Shown in pieces: positions 35,775 to 44,880 of a stretch of DNA of 64,000 nucleotides (positions are counted from its first letter, which is position 1; each line of letters begins with the position of its first letter). The position numbers and the translations under genes are program-made. This DNA is from an uncultured Pelagibacteraceae bacterium (GTDB taxonomy: Bacteria; Pseudomonadota; Alphaproteobacteria; Pelagibacterales; Pelagibacteraceae): assembly GCA_902555585.1 (NCBI GenBank), contig CACDSY010000001.1, forward strand, positions 186,001-250,000. The letters are read 5' to 3'. Under the pieces are notes generated by a model, which searched no databases, was not told the DNA's origin, and saw only the letters and a program-made list of their open reading frames with translations.

Positions 35775-38610
35775 TCAATTTGCCTGTTTTTAAGCTTTGG
35801 CTTATTTTATTTAACCCAGTTGAGTTTGAACCTTTTATCATTAGATATTCACCATCCTTAATATCATTTCTTATAAAATTTAAGATATCTTTTTTTGAAT
35901 TTAATATTTTTCCTCTTTTTTGTGGTCTAATTTTGTTAAATGTTTCGATAACTTCCTTTCCATAAACATATACTTTATCGATTTTTGTATCATTAACGTA
36001 TTGAGCAGCTTCTGAGTGAAGTTTTTTGGAATATTTACCAAGTTCTAGCATGTCTCCTAATAGGATTAATTTTCTCTTAGATTTTGTATTTAAATTATTT
36101 AATTTATTTAATGCGAATTGAAGAGATAAAGGATTAGAATTATAACTTTCGTCAATAAGGTTAATTTTTTTTTTATTTAATTTAACCAAGTTTAAATCTC
36201 CTCTACCTTCTGGAAATTGATAATCATTAAAGAAAAATTTATCTAGTTTTTCCAAATCAAAATATATAGATATTACTGCAAGAGTTGATAAGATATTATA
36301 AATATTATTTTCTAAATTTTTTTTAACAATAAATTTCAATTTTTTTTTGTTAAAATTAATATATATAACAGATAAAGATTTCTCTTTTTTTATATTAATC
36401 AGACTTACATCTGATTTTTTTTTAATCCCAAATGTAACTATTCTTAATTTTTTTTTTATGGATTTAGATTTAAAAAAACTAAAAAAATTATCATCAGCAT
36501 TTAAAATAATATATCCATTCTTAGAAATGTTGTTTATTAACTCGGATTTAGCTTGAGCCACACCCCATAAATTTTTAAAATTTTTAATATGAGCATAAGA
36601 AATATTTGTAATAACACCAATATTAGGCATTATTTTTTTGGTTAAAAAATCAATTTCACCTTTTTTATCCATCCCAACCTCAAAAATTCCAATTTTATCT
36701 TCCTTATTTATGTTGAATAAAGAAATTGGTACGCCATATTTATTGTTAAAAGATTTTTTTGAATAAGATGTTTGACATAATTTTCCTATCATTTGCCCCA
36801 ACATTTCTTTTAAAGAAGTCTTGCCCGCAGATCCTGTAATTGCAATAGATGTAATATTAGAAGATATTCTTACCAGTTTAGCACTGTCAGAAAAAATTTT
36901 TAAAGAATTTTTTACATAAATTTTATTTTTAATTTGATCGACTGGTTTATTTTGATTAATTGCAATTGAGGCTCCATTATTTAAAGCCTCATTGACAAAT
37001 TTATTCCCATCAAAGTTTTTTCCTTTTATGCCAAAAAAAATATTATTTTTTTTTGTTTTTCTTGAGTCAATTGAAGCCTCATTTATATTAATATTTTTTT
37101 CTATTTTCTTTTTAGTTATTTCTGAAACAATATTTGTTTTCCAATTACTATTTAAAGATTTATTTTTAATCCTAATAAATTTTTCAATACATTTTTTATC
37201 CGAAAAGAATTTTTTAGAGATATATTCTTGGTAAATTTCGTGCCCTTTTCCTGCGATGATAACTACTTCGTTTGACTTAATATCCATAATTGCTGATTTT
37301 ATTGCACTTTCTCTTGAGGGTATTTCTAATACTTTACTCTTTGAAATATTTGACTTGATATCTCTTCTTATTTTTGTCGGATCTTCACTTCTTGGATTGT
37401 CATCTGTTAAATATATTTTATCACAATATTTATCAGCAATACTTCCCATTATTTTTCTTTTATACCTATCTCGCTCACCTCCACATCCAAATACTAAGTT
37501 AATTTTTCTCAATTTAAATTGCTCCTTTACATTTTTAATGCAAGTCTTTAAGGCATCAGGTGTATGAGCATAGTCAAGAATAACAATTCCATAATTATTT
37601 AGATTTCCTAACTTCTCTAATCTTCCATTTACTGACTTTATTTTTGGTATAATTTTTATAATGTTTTCTAATGAAATTTTACTTTTCATTGCTGCCATAA
37701 TTGCCATTAGTAAATTTTTAATTTGAACTCTTCCGATTAATGATGTTGAAAAAGAATATTTTTTGTTATCAAATATGAATGTTATTTTCTGTTGATCTTT
37801 CAAAAATTGATGATCAATTATTGAAAAACTTGATTTAGTACTTCCTAATGTAAGTTTTTTGATTTTATTTAATCTTGTAATTTTATTTAAATTAGATGAA
37901 ATTTTTAATCCGTTGTCATAAATAGCATAAGACTTTTTTTTCAATAATTTTTTAAATAATATTAACTTTGAATTTAAATAATTTTTATAAGTTTTATGAT
38001 AATCTAAATGATCCCTTGTGAAGTTAGTAAATATACCAATATCAAATTCTAATCCATCTAATCTACTTTGATTTAATCCATGACTCGAGGCCTCCAAAAT
38101 AACATTTTCAATTTTTTTTTCTTTTAATTTTTTTAAAATTTTGTTTATTTGAATAGTATCAAAAGTAGTATTCGAAAAATTTTTTTTAACTTTTAGACCA
38201 GCTACCCCCAATGTTCCTATTGAGGCTGCTTTAATTCTGTTAAGTTTAAGAATTTGAAAATAAAAATTTGCTATAGATGATTTACCATTTGTACCAGTTA
38301 CACCTATTAAGTTATTAGGTTTTTTATTAAATATTTTAGAGCTAAATTTAGCTAGTAAATTTCTAGGATTGTTATAGTTTAAAAATAAAACGTTATTTTT
38401 CCAACCATTTATTCTAAATTTATCAGTGATTATAATTTTAGATCCATTTTTAATAGCATCTTTTATAAAGAAATTTCCATCTGTATTGTTTCCTTTAAAT
38501 GCAAAAAAAATGTATCCCTTTTTAACCTCTTTAGAATTAAAAGCTATACCTTTAAAACTTAATTCATGATATTTTTTATGTAAATTTGGAAAGTAGTCTT
38601 TGAGTAACAT
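35764..38610 (-). CDS. murE-murF: Fused MurE-MurF ligase: UDP-MurNAc-tripeptide and D-Ala-D-Ala adding enzyme
   Basis: A single 948-codon frame holds two Mur ligases. Residues 1 to about 480 are MurE: P-loop TGTNGK at 105-110, EASSHGLNQ, DYAHTPDAL and DNPRSEDP at 404-411, whose DNPR motif marks meso-diaminopimelate as the amino acid added. From about residue 490 MurF begins, with its UDP-binding domain (SIDSRKTKKNNIFFGIKG), P-loop TGSAGKTS at 592-599, and ESYNSNPLSL and LGDMLELG blocks. The joint is about ten residues with no stop or frameshift. The fusion would make the tripeptide and then the pentapeptide precursor in one polypeptide. It is the third gene after ftsL in the cluster, where separate murE and murF usually lie. 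Confidence 0.93.
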   Translation of the reverse strand: MLLKDYFPNLHKKYHELSFKGIAFNSKEVKKGYIFFAFKGNNTDGNFFIKDAIKNGSKIIITDKFRINGWKNNVLFLNYNNPRNLLAKFSSKIFNKKPNNLIGVTGTNGKSSIANFYFQILKLNRIKAASIGTLGVAGLKVKKNFSNTTFDTIQINKILKKLKEKKIENVILEASSHGLNQSRLDGLEFDIGIFTNFTRDHLDYHKTYKNYLNSKLILFKKLLKKKSYAIYDNGLKISSNLNKITRLNKIKKLTLGSTKSSFSIIDHQFLKDQQKITFIFDNKKYSFSTSLIGRVQIKNLLMAIMAAMKSKISLENIIKIIPKIKSVNGRLEKLGNLNNYGIVILDYAHTPDALKTCIKNVKEQFKLRKINLVFGCGGERDRYKRKIMGSIADKYCDKIYLTDDNPRSEDPTKIRRDIKSNISKSKVLEIPSRESAIKSAIMDIKSNEVVIIAGKGHEIYQEYISKKFFSDKKCIEKFIRIKNKSLNSNWKTNIVSEITKKKIEKNININEASIDSRKTKKNNIFFGIKGKNFDGNKFVNEALNNGASIAINQNKPVDQIKNKIYVKNSLKIFSDSAKLVRISSNITSIAITGSAGKTSLKEMLGQMIGKLCQTSYSKKSFNNKYGVPISLFNINKEDKIGIFEVGMDKKGEIDFLTKKIMPNIGVITNISYAHIKNFKNLWGVAQAKSELINNISKNGYIILNADDNFFSFFKSKSIKKKLRIVTFGIKKKSDVSLINIKKEKSLSVIYINFNKKKLKFIVKKNLENNIYNILSTLAVISIYFDLEKLDKFFFNDYQFPEGRGDLNLVKLNKKKINLIDESYNSNPLSLQFALNKLNNLNTKSKRKLILLGDMLELGKYSKKLHSEAAQYVNDTKIDKVYVYGKEVIETFNKIRPQKRGKILNSKKDILNFIRNDIKDGEYLMIKGSNSTGLNKISQSLKTGKLNAF

Positions 38611-38621
38611 GATTTACGCTC

Positions 38622-40274
38622 TTAATATTTTGTGGCTAAAATTGGCCCGATCTTATCTATTATCTGTCCAGCTACCCACACAGTGGTCCAGCCCGCTGTA
38701 TTTCTCCAATTCCCTTTATAAGGATATCTACCATCTCTATAATGATAGACAAATTCTCTATTTGCTTTCGGTTCATCCAACATTACTGCTAATACAAATT
38801 TTGGATTAGAGGTTGGAAAAACTGCTGCAAAGGTGTTAACTTTTTTTTTTGAATACCTACCCATTGAGGGTTGATCGGCAGTGCCCGTTTTTCCCCCTAT
38901 TTCGTAACCATTTACATTAGCAAAACCTGCTGTTCCCTCTTTTGTTGATACAATTTTTCTAAGAATAGGATTAATTGTTTCTGATAAGTTTTCATTAAGT
39001 ATTCTTTGTCTTGGTAATTTTTCCTTCTTCAATAATGTTGGTGTTATTTTATATCCTCCATTACTTATAATTGAATAGCCTTTTGTGAGTTGTAATAAAG
39101 TTGTGGCTATCCCATGGCCAAATGCAACTGTTGCAAGTTTACATTTACCCCATCTACCTAATTGAGTTGTGCCTACTTCCTGTATATCAAATTCTAAATT
39201 TGATATAATTCCAATAGTTTGGAGAAACTCATTATAATTTTCAATACCAACTTTTTCAGCTATTCTAATAGAACCGATATTGCCTGATCTAATAAGAATC
39301 TCTTCTGCCGTTAAATCTGATGGTATTTTATCATCATATTCAGATATAGAATTTCCTGCACACGTAATTTTTTTTTTAAGGTCTTTAAATTCTGTGTCTG
39401 GTTCAACAACACTGTATTGTAAACCTGCAGCCAAAGTAAAAGTTTTAAATACAGATCCAAATTCATAAACTCCTTTTGTTGCTCTATTAATATATTTTAC
39501 ATCATTTATTTTTTCTCTTTTATTAAGATCAAAGTCTGGAAGAGATACCATAGATAAAATGTTACCATCATTAATATCCATTAAAATTGCAGCACTTCCA
39601 ATATTTTGAAATATATCTTTGGATTTTGATAACTCTTCTTTAATTAAATATTGAAGATCTTTATCAAGGGTTAATTTTAAAGGTTGTTTTGTGGTTGTTA
39701 GCTCATAATCAAAAGTTTTTTCGATTCCTGATATACCATTATTATCATTATCGATTTGACCAATTACATGGCTAAATAATTTTCCATTTGGGTAAACTCT
39801 TGCTATGCTATCCTCTTGAATTAAGGATTTATCTCCTAAAAGAAGAACTTGCTTAAGTTTTTCAGGACTAATTTTTTTTTTAACATAAAAGAATTTTTTT
39901 CCATACATTTCTTTATCAAAACTTTTATCAGGAAAGATCAACTTAAGAGAAATTAATAATTTTTCTTTGTTAATTACTAAATTGGGGTTAATCCCTATAT
40001 TAACTACAGGAACGCTTTTAGCTAAAATACTTCCCTCATTATCTAATATACTAGATCTGAAATTATCTTTTTTTACTATTTTTTGAATTTCAGGAATTTC
40101 TTTTATACTCAATAATATTACCTTGGACGAAAAAATAATTGCTAAAATGAAAAATACAAAAAAAATAAATGCTATTCTTTCAAAAGATATTTTAAGATGT
40201 GATTTATTTTCTTTATATGAAAAGCTATCATTAAATTTATCAGAATTCTGAGAGTGATTATCTAATTCACTCAT
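38622..40274 (-). CDS. ftsI: Septal transpeptidase FtsI (PBP3)
   Basis: The protein has 550 residues. It has one N-terminal membrane anchor (about residues 33-55), a pedestal domain (RSSILDNEGSILAKS) and a transpeptidase domain with all three motifs: SVFK (catalytic Ser274), SGN (in LIRSGNIGS) and KTGT (in GGKTGTADQP). It crosslinks septal peptidoglycan in partnership with FtsW. The start is ATG 40274, overlapping the ftsL end. Its C terminus lacks any PASTA extension, normal for Gram-negative FtsI. Confidence 0.95.
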   Translation of the reverse strand: MSELDNHSQNSDKFNDSFSYKENKSHLKISFERIAFIFFVFFILAIIFSSKVILLSIKEIPEIQKIVKKDNFRSSILDNEGSILAKSVPVVNIGINPNLVINKEKLLISLKLIFPDKSFDKEMYGKKFFYVKKKISPEKLKQVLLLGDKSLIQEDSIARVYPNGKLFSHVIGQIDNDNNGISGIEKTFDYELTTTKQPLKLTLDKDLQYLIKEELSKSKDIFQNIGSAAILMDINDGNILSMVSLPDFDLNKREKINDVKYINRATKGVYEFGSVFKTFTLAAGLQYSVVEPDTEFKDLKKKITCAGNSISEYDDKIPSDLTAEEILIRSGNIGSIRIAEKVGIENYNEFLQTIGIISNLEFDIQEVGTTQLGRWGKCKLATVAFGHGIATTLLQLTKGYSIISNGGYKITPTLLKKEKLPRQRILNENLSETINPILRKIVSTKEGTAGFANVNGYEIGGKTGTADQPSMGRYSKKKVNTFAAVFPTSNPKFVLAVMLDEPKANREFVYHYRDGRYPYKGNWRNTAGWTTVWVAGQIIDKIGPILATKY

Positions 40275-40572
40275 CAATTTTACCCATTTTATTAATTTTT
40301 AATTCATTACCTAAAAATTCAATTTTGCTTAAATTTTCTATTTTCTTTTGAATAAATTTATCCTCAAAGTAAAATTGCTGATACTTCATTAGTTTTTTTG
40401 GTGAAGTTAAAATACTATAATCAAGTAAAGTGAGTTCATAACGATCTTCTAATATTCTAATATTTTCTCTTAATTCAAAAATTTCTTTATCGAGTTTTTT
40501 TGTTGAGTTTTTTGTTAATGTTGTTGCAAAAATTAAAAAAATTATAGGTACAAAGAAAAATAACTTTTTCAT
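40267..40572 (-). CDS. ftsL: Cell division protein FtsL
   Basis: The protein has 101 residues: a membrane segment (about residues 3-19) followed by a heptad-like helix (KLDKEIFELRENIRILEDRY), then LLDYSILTSPKKLMKY, a conserved pattern in alphaproteobacterial FtsL. It joins FtsB and FtsQ and activates FtsWI. Sequence similarity in this family is low, so the call rests on topology, length and position between rsmH and ftsI. It overlaps ftsI by 8 bases. Confidence 0.85.
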   Translation of the reverse strand: MKKLFFFVPIIFLIFATTLTKNSTKKLDKEIFELRENIRILEDRYELTLLDYSILTSPKKLMKYQQFYFEDKFIQKKIENLSKIEFLGNELKINKMGKIDE

Positions 40573-40576
40573 TTAA

Positions 40577-41572
40577 TTATCTTAGATCCTCAATATTTAT
40601 TAAATTTCTAAATTTTTCTCTAAATTCACTAAAATCACATTTATCATTAGTTTTAATTCCATACCTTAATTTAGCAGATCTTGAAGGTGGGTTTTTTTTT
40701 ATCTCACTTGAACTTGGTAAAATAGGTTTTTTGTTAATTAATTTAAAGCATTTTTTTGGGATCTCTGATTCAGGTAAATATCTTGAGGAATTTCTTTCCT
40801 CAGAATAGTGTTTAAAAAAAAATTTAACAATTCTGTCCTCTATTGAGTGAAAACTCACTACAGCTATAATGCCACCTGTAGGAATTAAATTAAATGAATT
40901 AATCAAGCCATTTATTAATTCACTAATCTCTTTATTCACTAATATTCTTAAAGCCTGAAAAACTTTAGTGGAGTTATGTATTTTTGTTTTTTGATATTTT
41001 TTAACATTATCTATAATTTGAACTAAGTCCTCTGTTTTTATGGTTTTATCTTTTCTTTTCTCTACAATTTTTTTTGCTATTTTTTTTGAATATTTTTCGT
41101 CTCCAAATACTTTAAATACTTTAGCAAGGTTATTTTCATCCATATTGGATATGATATCATTTGCTGAAAAATCATTTATACCCATTCTCATATTTAGCAT
41201 TCCTTTATCATAAAATGATAAACCTTTTTGGGAATTTTTAATTTGGTTAAATGAATATCCTAAATCAAAAATAATTCCTTTTATTTCATGATTTTTAAAT
41301 TTGATTTCATCTAATTGAGAAAATTTAAGATTATAAAATTTAAATCTTTTATCATATTTTTTTTGGAGTTTTGATGTGCTGCTTAAGACATCTTTGTCTC
41401 TGTCTAAGGCAATAATATTGTTTTGTTTATTTTCAAGAATTTTTTCTGAATATCCCCCTTGACCAAAAGTACAATCAATAAATGTGCCACCATAAAGAGG
41501 GGAAATAATGCTAATTAATTCTTTTAGCAGAACTGGAAAATGTTTGTTTTCCAGATTTATGGTGGCATTCAT
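40577..41572 (-). CDS. rsmH: 16S rRNA (cytosine-1402 N4) methyltransferase RsmH
   Basis: The protein has 331 residues. The SAM-binding block DCTFGQGGYSEKIL (about residues 33-46), FDLGYSFNQIKNSQKGLSF, the helical insert and the C-terminal VVSFHSIEDRIVK with SRSAKLRYG are characteristic. It methylates 16S rRNA near the P site. It normally follows mraZ directly; here ftsZ lies between the two. The spacing to ftsZ is 18 bases and to ftsL 4 bases, so it is clearly in the operon. Confidence 0.95.
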   Translation of the reverse strand: MNATINLENKHFPVLLKELISIISPLYGGTFIDCTFGQGGYSEKILENKQNNIIALDRDKDVLSSTSKLQKKYDKRFKFYNLKFSQLDEIKFKNHEIKGIIFDLGYSFNQIKNSQKGLSFYDKGMLNMRMGINDFSANDIISNMDENNLAKVFKVFGDEKYSKKIAKKIVEKRKDKTIKTEDLVQIIDNVKKYQKTKIHNSTKVFQALRILVNKEISELINGLINSFNLIPTGGIIAVVSFHSIEDRIVKFFFKHYSEERNSSRYLPESEIPKKCFKLINKKPILPSSSEIKKNPPSRSAKLRYGIKTNDKCDFSEFREKFRNLINIEDLR

Positions 41573-41590
41573 TTATTTTCTTGAAGACCA

Positions 41591-43054
41591 TTAATTTTTT
41601 TGTCTTCTCAAAAATGCTGGAATTTCTAAATCGTCGTCGTCTTCTTTAGTTGTATTTGTTTCAGTTAATATTGAAGTTTCTTCCTCAGTTTCACTAATTG
41701 ATCCATCAGAATTAAATAGCTCAGGTGTTTCTTCATCAAAATCAAAATTCTCCAATCCATTTGATGGAGAGGAGTTGCTTTCATCTGTTTCAAAAGACTG
41801 ATCAGAAGCTGTGGATGATTCATTCTCTTCAGTATTTGTTTCCTCTGTAATATTTGTCGAACTTACTAATTCTTCTGAATTATCAGTTTCAGATGTTGTT
41901 TGACTTTCAGTTTCAGCTTTAATCTCATCTTCTATCTTAAGAGCATTTGCCCCATTAGTCATGATTGAGCTGTTTTGGTTAGAGAATGTAAAAGCTTGAG
42001 AAGAACCTGTATTAGAGAAATCAGAGTATCCAGGATTTCTATTTTGTATTCTATGAACCATATTAATGACTGATTTTGGCTCTGGTTGTTGGCCATCCAG
42101 AGAAGTAGCTACAATTGAAACTCTCATTAAACCATCAAGACTCTCATCTGTAATTGCTCCAATTATTAGTTCTGCTTCTGGATCTACTTCAGCTCTAACT
42201 TTGTTAACAGCTTCATCTACTTCAAAAAGTTTAAGATCCTTTCCACCAGTGATATTTACTAATAAGCCCTTAGCTCCTTTTAATGTGTAGTCGTCTATAA
42301 GAGGATTGCTTATAGCCATCTCCGCAGCTTTAACCGCTCTACCTTCCCCTTCGGCCTGACCAGTACCCATCATGGCCTTACCCATTGAACTCATAACTGT
42401 TTCAACATCAGCAAAATCTAAATTTATTAATCCAGGTCTCACCATAAGATCAGTGATGCTTTGAACTCCATGCTTTAATACATCATTAGATAGCAAAAAC
42501 GACTCTTCAAATGTAGTTTGTTCACTTGCAATTTTGAATAAATTTTGATTTGGAACTACAATTATAGTGTCTACATGTTTTCTTAATTCCTCAAGACCTT
42601 GATTTGCTTTTCTCATTCTTGAAGGACCTTCATATAAAAAAGGTAATGTAACAACTCCGATCGTTAATATATTTAATTCTTTGGCAGCACGAGCAATAAC
42701 GTGGGCAGCACCCGTTCCGGTTCCACCACCCATTCCTGCAGTTATGAAAACCATGTTAGACCCTTGAAGAACATTAACTATCTCATTTAAGGACTCATCA
42801 GCAGCAGCTTCACCTATATCTAATTTTGATCCAGCACCCAATCCTTTTGTTAAATTTAATCCCATTTGGATTTTAGTTTGTGCATGGCTTAGTCTTAAAT
42901 CCTGAGCATCAGTATTTACAGCAATAAACTCTACTCCTTGTAAACCTGACTCTATCATTCCATTGATTGCATTACCTCCTGCTCCTCCGATACCAAGAAC
43001 TAATATTCTTGGTTTCAACTCTTTTATATCTGGTGCTTTAAAATTAATTGTCAT
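41591..43054 (-). CDS. ftsZ: Cell division GTPase FtsZ, in an unusual position
   Basis: The protein has 487 residues from ATG 43054, preceded by GGGGGA as ribosome site. A longer frame to 43192 overlaps mraZ and is rejected. The tubulin-like core has [22 protein letters not shown] (the G-box), FAITAGMGG-like flanks and the T7 loop [11 protein letters not shown] long acidic, Ser/Thr-rich linker (about residues 335-470) leads to the C-terminal peptide [13 protein letters not shown], which binds FtsA and other partners. FtsZ forms the division ring. In most bacteria it follows ftsA; here it is the second gene of the cluster, behind mraZ. Confidence 0.97.
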   Translation of the reverse strand: MTINFKAPDIKELKPRILVLGIGGAGGNAINGMIESGLQGVEFIAVNTDAQDLRLSHAQTKIQMGLNLTKGLGAGSKLDIGEAAADESLNEIVNVLQGSNMVFITAGMGGGTGTGAAHVIARAAKELNILTIGVVTLPFLYEGPSRMRKANQGLEELRKHVDTIIVVPNQNLFKIASEQTTFEESFLLSNDVLKHGVQSITDLMVRPGLINLDFADVETVMSSMGKAMMGTGQAEGEGRAVKAAEMAISNPLIDDYTLKGAKGLLVNITGGKDLKLFEVDEAVNKVRAEVDPEAELIIGAITDESLDGLMRVSIVATSLDGQQPEPKSVINMVHRIQNRNPGYSDFSNTGSSQAFTFSNQNSSIMTNGANALKIEDEIKAETESQTTSETDNSEELVSSTNITEETNTEENESSTASDQSFETDESNSSPSNGLENFDFDEETPELFNSDGSISETEEETSILTETNTTKEDDDDLEIPAFLRRQKN

Positions 43055-43064
43055 TAATCCCCCG

Positions 43065-43520
43065 TTAGTTATTAAGTTTTTGCTCCCATTTAAGGTTAGC
43101 CCTATTAATGTTAGATTTTTTTCTAGCAGTGACCCTAAATTTTTCAAAACTTGTTGGTTCCCATATTTGGAAGGTTTTTCCTTGACCAACAAACAGCATG
43201 CTATTTTTTATTTTTGCATGTTTTAATAATTTTTCTGTAATTAGAATTCTTCCCTCGCTATCAAATTGTAAGTTAATACTTTCCGATAGTATTGAGGTTG
43301 CAAAATAATCTTTCTTGTCCTCAAATGGATTTAAAGTGTCTATTGCATTTGAGATTTTTTCAATTCTATCTTGAGGCCAAGCCTCAATTGACTGATTATT
43401 GAATGATGGAAAACATACTATTCCGTTGTATCCCGTATTAGAGAGATAGCTTCTAAAACTAGCAGGCACGGACACCCTTCCTTTTTTGTCTAATTTGTTT
43501 TCGTAAGTAGATAAAAACAT
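43065..43520 (-). CDS. mraZ: MraZ, transcriptional regulator of the dcw cluster
   Basis: The protein has 151 residues with two AbrB-like SpoVT domains, each with the conserved pattern: [18 protein letters not shown] (about residues 6-23) and [17 protein letters not shown]. It is the first gene of the cluster and in other bacteria represses it by binding TGGG repeats in its own promoter; such repeats are present here at 43540-43564. The downstream gene is ftsZ, so in this organism MraZ feedback would act directly on FtsZ supply. Confidence 0.95.
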   Translation of the reverse strand: MFLSTYENKLDKKGRVSVPASFRSYLSNTGYNGIVCFPSFNNQSIEAWPQDRIEKISNAIDTLNPFEDKKDYFATSILSESINLQFDSEGRILITEKLLKHAKIKNSMLFVGQGKTFQIWEPTSFEKFRVTARKKSNINRANLKWEQKLNN

Positions 43521-43539
43521 AATCCATAAATTCCTTATT

Positions 43540-43564
43540 TGGGATTTGATGGGATATTATGGGT
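43540..43564. promoter_or_regulatory. Predicted MraZ operator: three TGGG repeats at 10-bp spacing
   Basis: On the plus strand TGGG begins at 43540, 43550 and 43560 (TGGGA, TGGGA, TGGGT), each exactly one helical turn apart. This is the TGGGN-N5 direct repeat pattern bound by E. coli MraZ. The repeats overlap and follow the -10 element of the mraZ promoter, ending 20 bases before the mraZ start codon, so MraZ binding would block transcription start. Confidence 0.75.
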
Positions 43565-43582
43565 TTTAAATTTAATCGTCAA
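43554..43582 (-). promoter_or_regulatory. Sigma70-type promoter of the mraZ-ftsZ division cluster
   Basis: Reading the minus strand, TTGACG (43582-43577), a 17-base spacer and TAATAT (43559-43554). Transcription would begin near 43547, giving a leader of about 26 bases with AAGGAA ahead of the mraZ ATG. No comparable promoter was noticed inside the tightly packed genes downstream, so it may drive much of the cluster. Confidence 0.7.
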
Positions 43583-43690
43583 TACCTAATATTTCAATCG
43601 GGTATTCTCGATTTGTTCTTAATTTCTACAATATAACAAAATAGAATTTTGATTTAATTTAATAGGAGATAAAAATTATAAGGTTATGAT

Positions 43691-44051
43691 TTTGCCAGAT
43701 AAAATATAAGCCGGGTTCTGTCGTTTAAACTTATCATTTATCTAGGCCTTAAATCACTTTAAGGCTCAAGCAACTAACCCAGATGACTAGCCAAAGACTG
43801 CTTTTAGTTATTTCTAACATTGTCATCTCTACTCAGTCTTGCTCCCAGTGGGGTTTTCCATGCGCTAGCTGTTACCAACATAGCCGGTGTGCTCTTACCA
43901 CACCTTTTCACCCTTGCCTTGATAAGGCGGTTTATTTTCTGTGGCACTATCCCTAGGGTCGCCCCCGCCAGTTATTAACTGGCACTGTGTCTTTGTAGAG
44001 CCCGGACTTTCCTCTTTAATTAATTAAAGCGATAAGTCATTTATCTGGCAA
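43691..44051 (-). ncRNA. rnpB: RNase P RNA (class A)
   Basis: On the minus strand the RNA starts with a P1 helix, TTGCCAGATAAA (44051-44040), which pairs with TTTATCTGGCAA at the 3' end (43703-43692). The universally conserved P4 halves are GAGGAAAGTCCGGGC (44014-44000) and ACAGAACCCGGCTTA (43721-43707). The length of about 360 bases is normal. It is the catalytic RNA that trims the 5' ends of tRNAs. It lies between the amidase gene and the mraZ promoter, on the same strand as both. The end is followed by a U-rich stretch (TAATTTTTAT) but no strong hairpin. The gap 43521-44090 therefore holds the mraZ control region and this RNA. Confidence 0.95.
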
Positions 44052-44090
44052 TAGAAGAATATAAATTTTTAAACATAATTCAATAAATAA

Positions 44091-44825
44091 TTATTTAATA
44101 TTATTAAGGGATTTTGCAATATTAAAGCATTCGAGATCTAATTTTCCATTTACTAGCTCAGGTCTAAACCTCATTTGAAAAACTTTTATAATTTTTTTAA
44201 GCTCTTCCAGATTAGAGTATTCAATATTATAACCTACTTTTTTTAAATAATTAATAAATTCACTTAAATTTTCTTTAGAATTTTTTTTTCTTAATGATTT
44301 AAGTTTTTTAGAATTAACATTGTGCCAGAAACCAATTTTTTTTTTGTTTAACAATTTCCAAGGAAACTTTTCCCCTGGATCTATTTTTCTTAAAGGTGCT
44401 ATATCTGAATGACCTAAGATTTTATTTTTATTAATATTGTATTTTTTAATTAATAATTTTGAAATTTTAATTAAACATTTTATTTGCTTGTTACTAAAAC
44501 TTCTGTACCCGTGATCGTGCCCTGGATTAGATATTTCAATACCTATTGATTTGTAATTTATAGACTCATGATTACCCCAATAAGACTCTCCAGCATGCCA
44601 AGCAACATATAAATCAGGAACCATTTGTATAAGTTTTCCTGATTTAGTTATATAATAATGACAACTTACATTAGAATTAAAACTAGTCAGCTTTTTAATG
44701 GCTAATTTATCATTTTTCATTCCAGTATAATGATAAATTAAATATTTTATTTTTTTTTTATTTCTTTTCTTAAGATTAAAATTAGGTGAGTAATTAAGTG
44801 TCATTTTTTTAACATTTTTCTGCAT
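44091..44825 (-). CDS. N-acetylmuramoyl-L-alanine amidase, AmpD-like (amidase_2)
   Basis: The frame encodes 244 residues from ATG 44825; ATG 44804 (giving MTLNYSPNF...) is an equally good and perhaps better start, as related proteins begin near there. The zinc and catalytic residues of the amidase_2 fold are visible: His in LIYHYTGM, Glu in SIGIEIS, His in ILGHSDIAP and Asp in KIDPGEKFPW. A C-terminal helical segment resembles a peptidoglycan-binding domain. There is no signal peptide, suggesting a cytoplasmic AmpD-type role in cell-wall recycling (removing peptide from anhydro-muropeptides). It lies upstream of rnpB, divergent from mlaA. Confidence 0.85.
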   Translation of the reverse strand: MQKNVKKMTLNYSPNFNLKKRNKKKIKYLIYHYTGMKNDKLAIKKLTSFNSNVSCHYYITKSGKLIQMVPDLYVAWHAGESYWGNHESINYKSIGIEISNPGHDHGYRSFSNKQIKCLIKISKLLIKKYNINKNKILGHSDIAPLRKIDPGEKFPWKLLNKKKIGFWHNVNSKKLKSLRKKNSKENLSEFINYLKKVGYNIEYSNLEELKKIIKVFQMRFRPELVNGKLDLECFNIAKSLNNIK

Positions 44826-44880
44826 TATTTCGAACAATTAAATCCTTCAATAAATAGAAGATATAATATAAACAGCATTA

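Noticed and set aside
37256..37567. Antisense ORF of about 100 codons inside murE-murF, and similar ORFs opposite other genes (for example 1963-2397, 19789-20229, 34837-35124)
   Set aside because: They mirror strongly conserved genes on the other strand, have no ribosome sites or family motifs, and are expected by chance in AT-rich DNA.
43055..43192. A 46-residue N-terminal extension of FtsZ
   Set aside because: It lies inside mraZ on the same strand, is not FtsZ-like, and a good ribosome site (GGGGGA) precedes ATG 43054 at the conserved MTINFKAPD start.
43600..43690. Strong intrinsic terminator after rnpB
   Set aside because: Only a weak 6-bp CAAAAT/ATTTTG stem and scattered uridines are present; not convincing.
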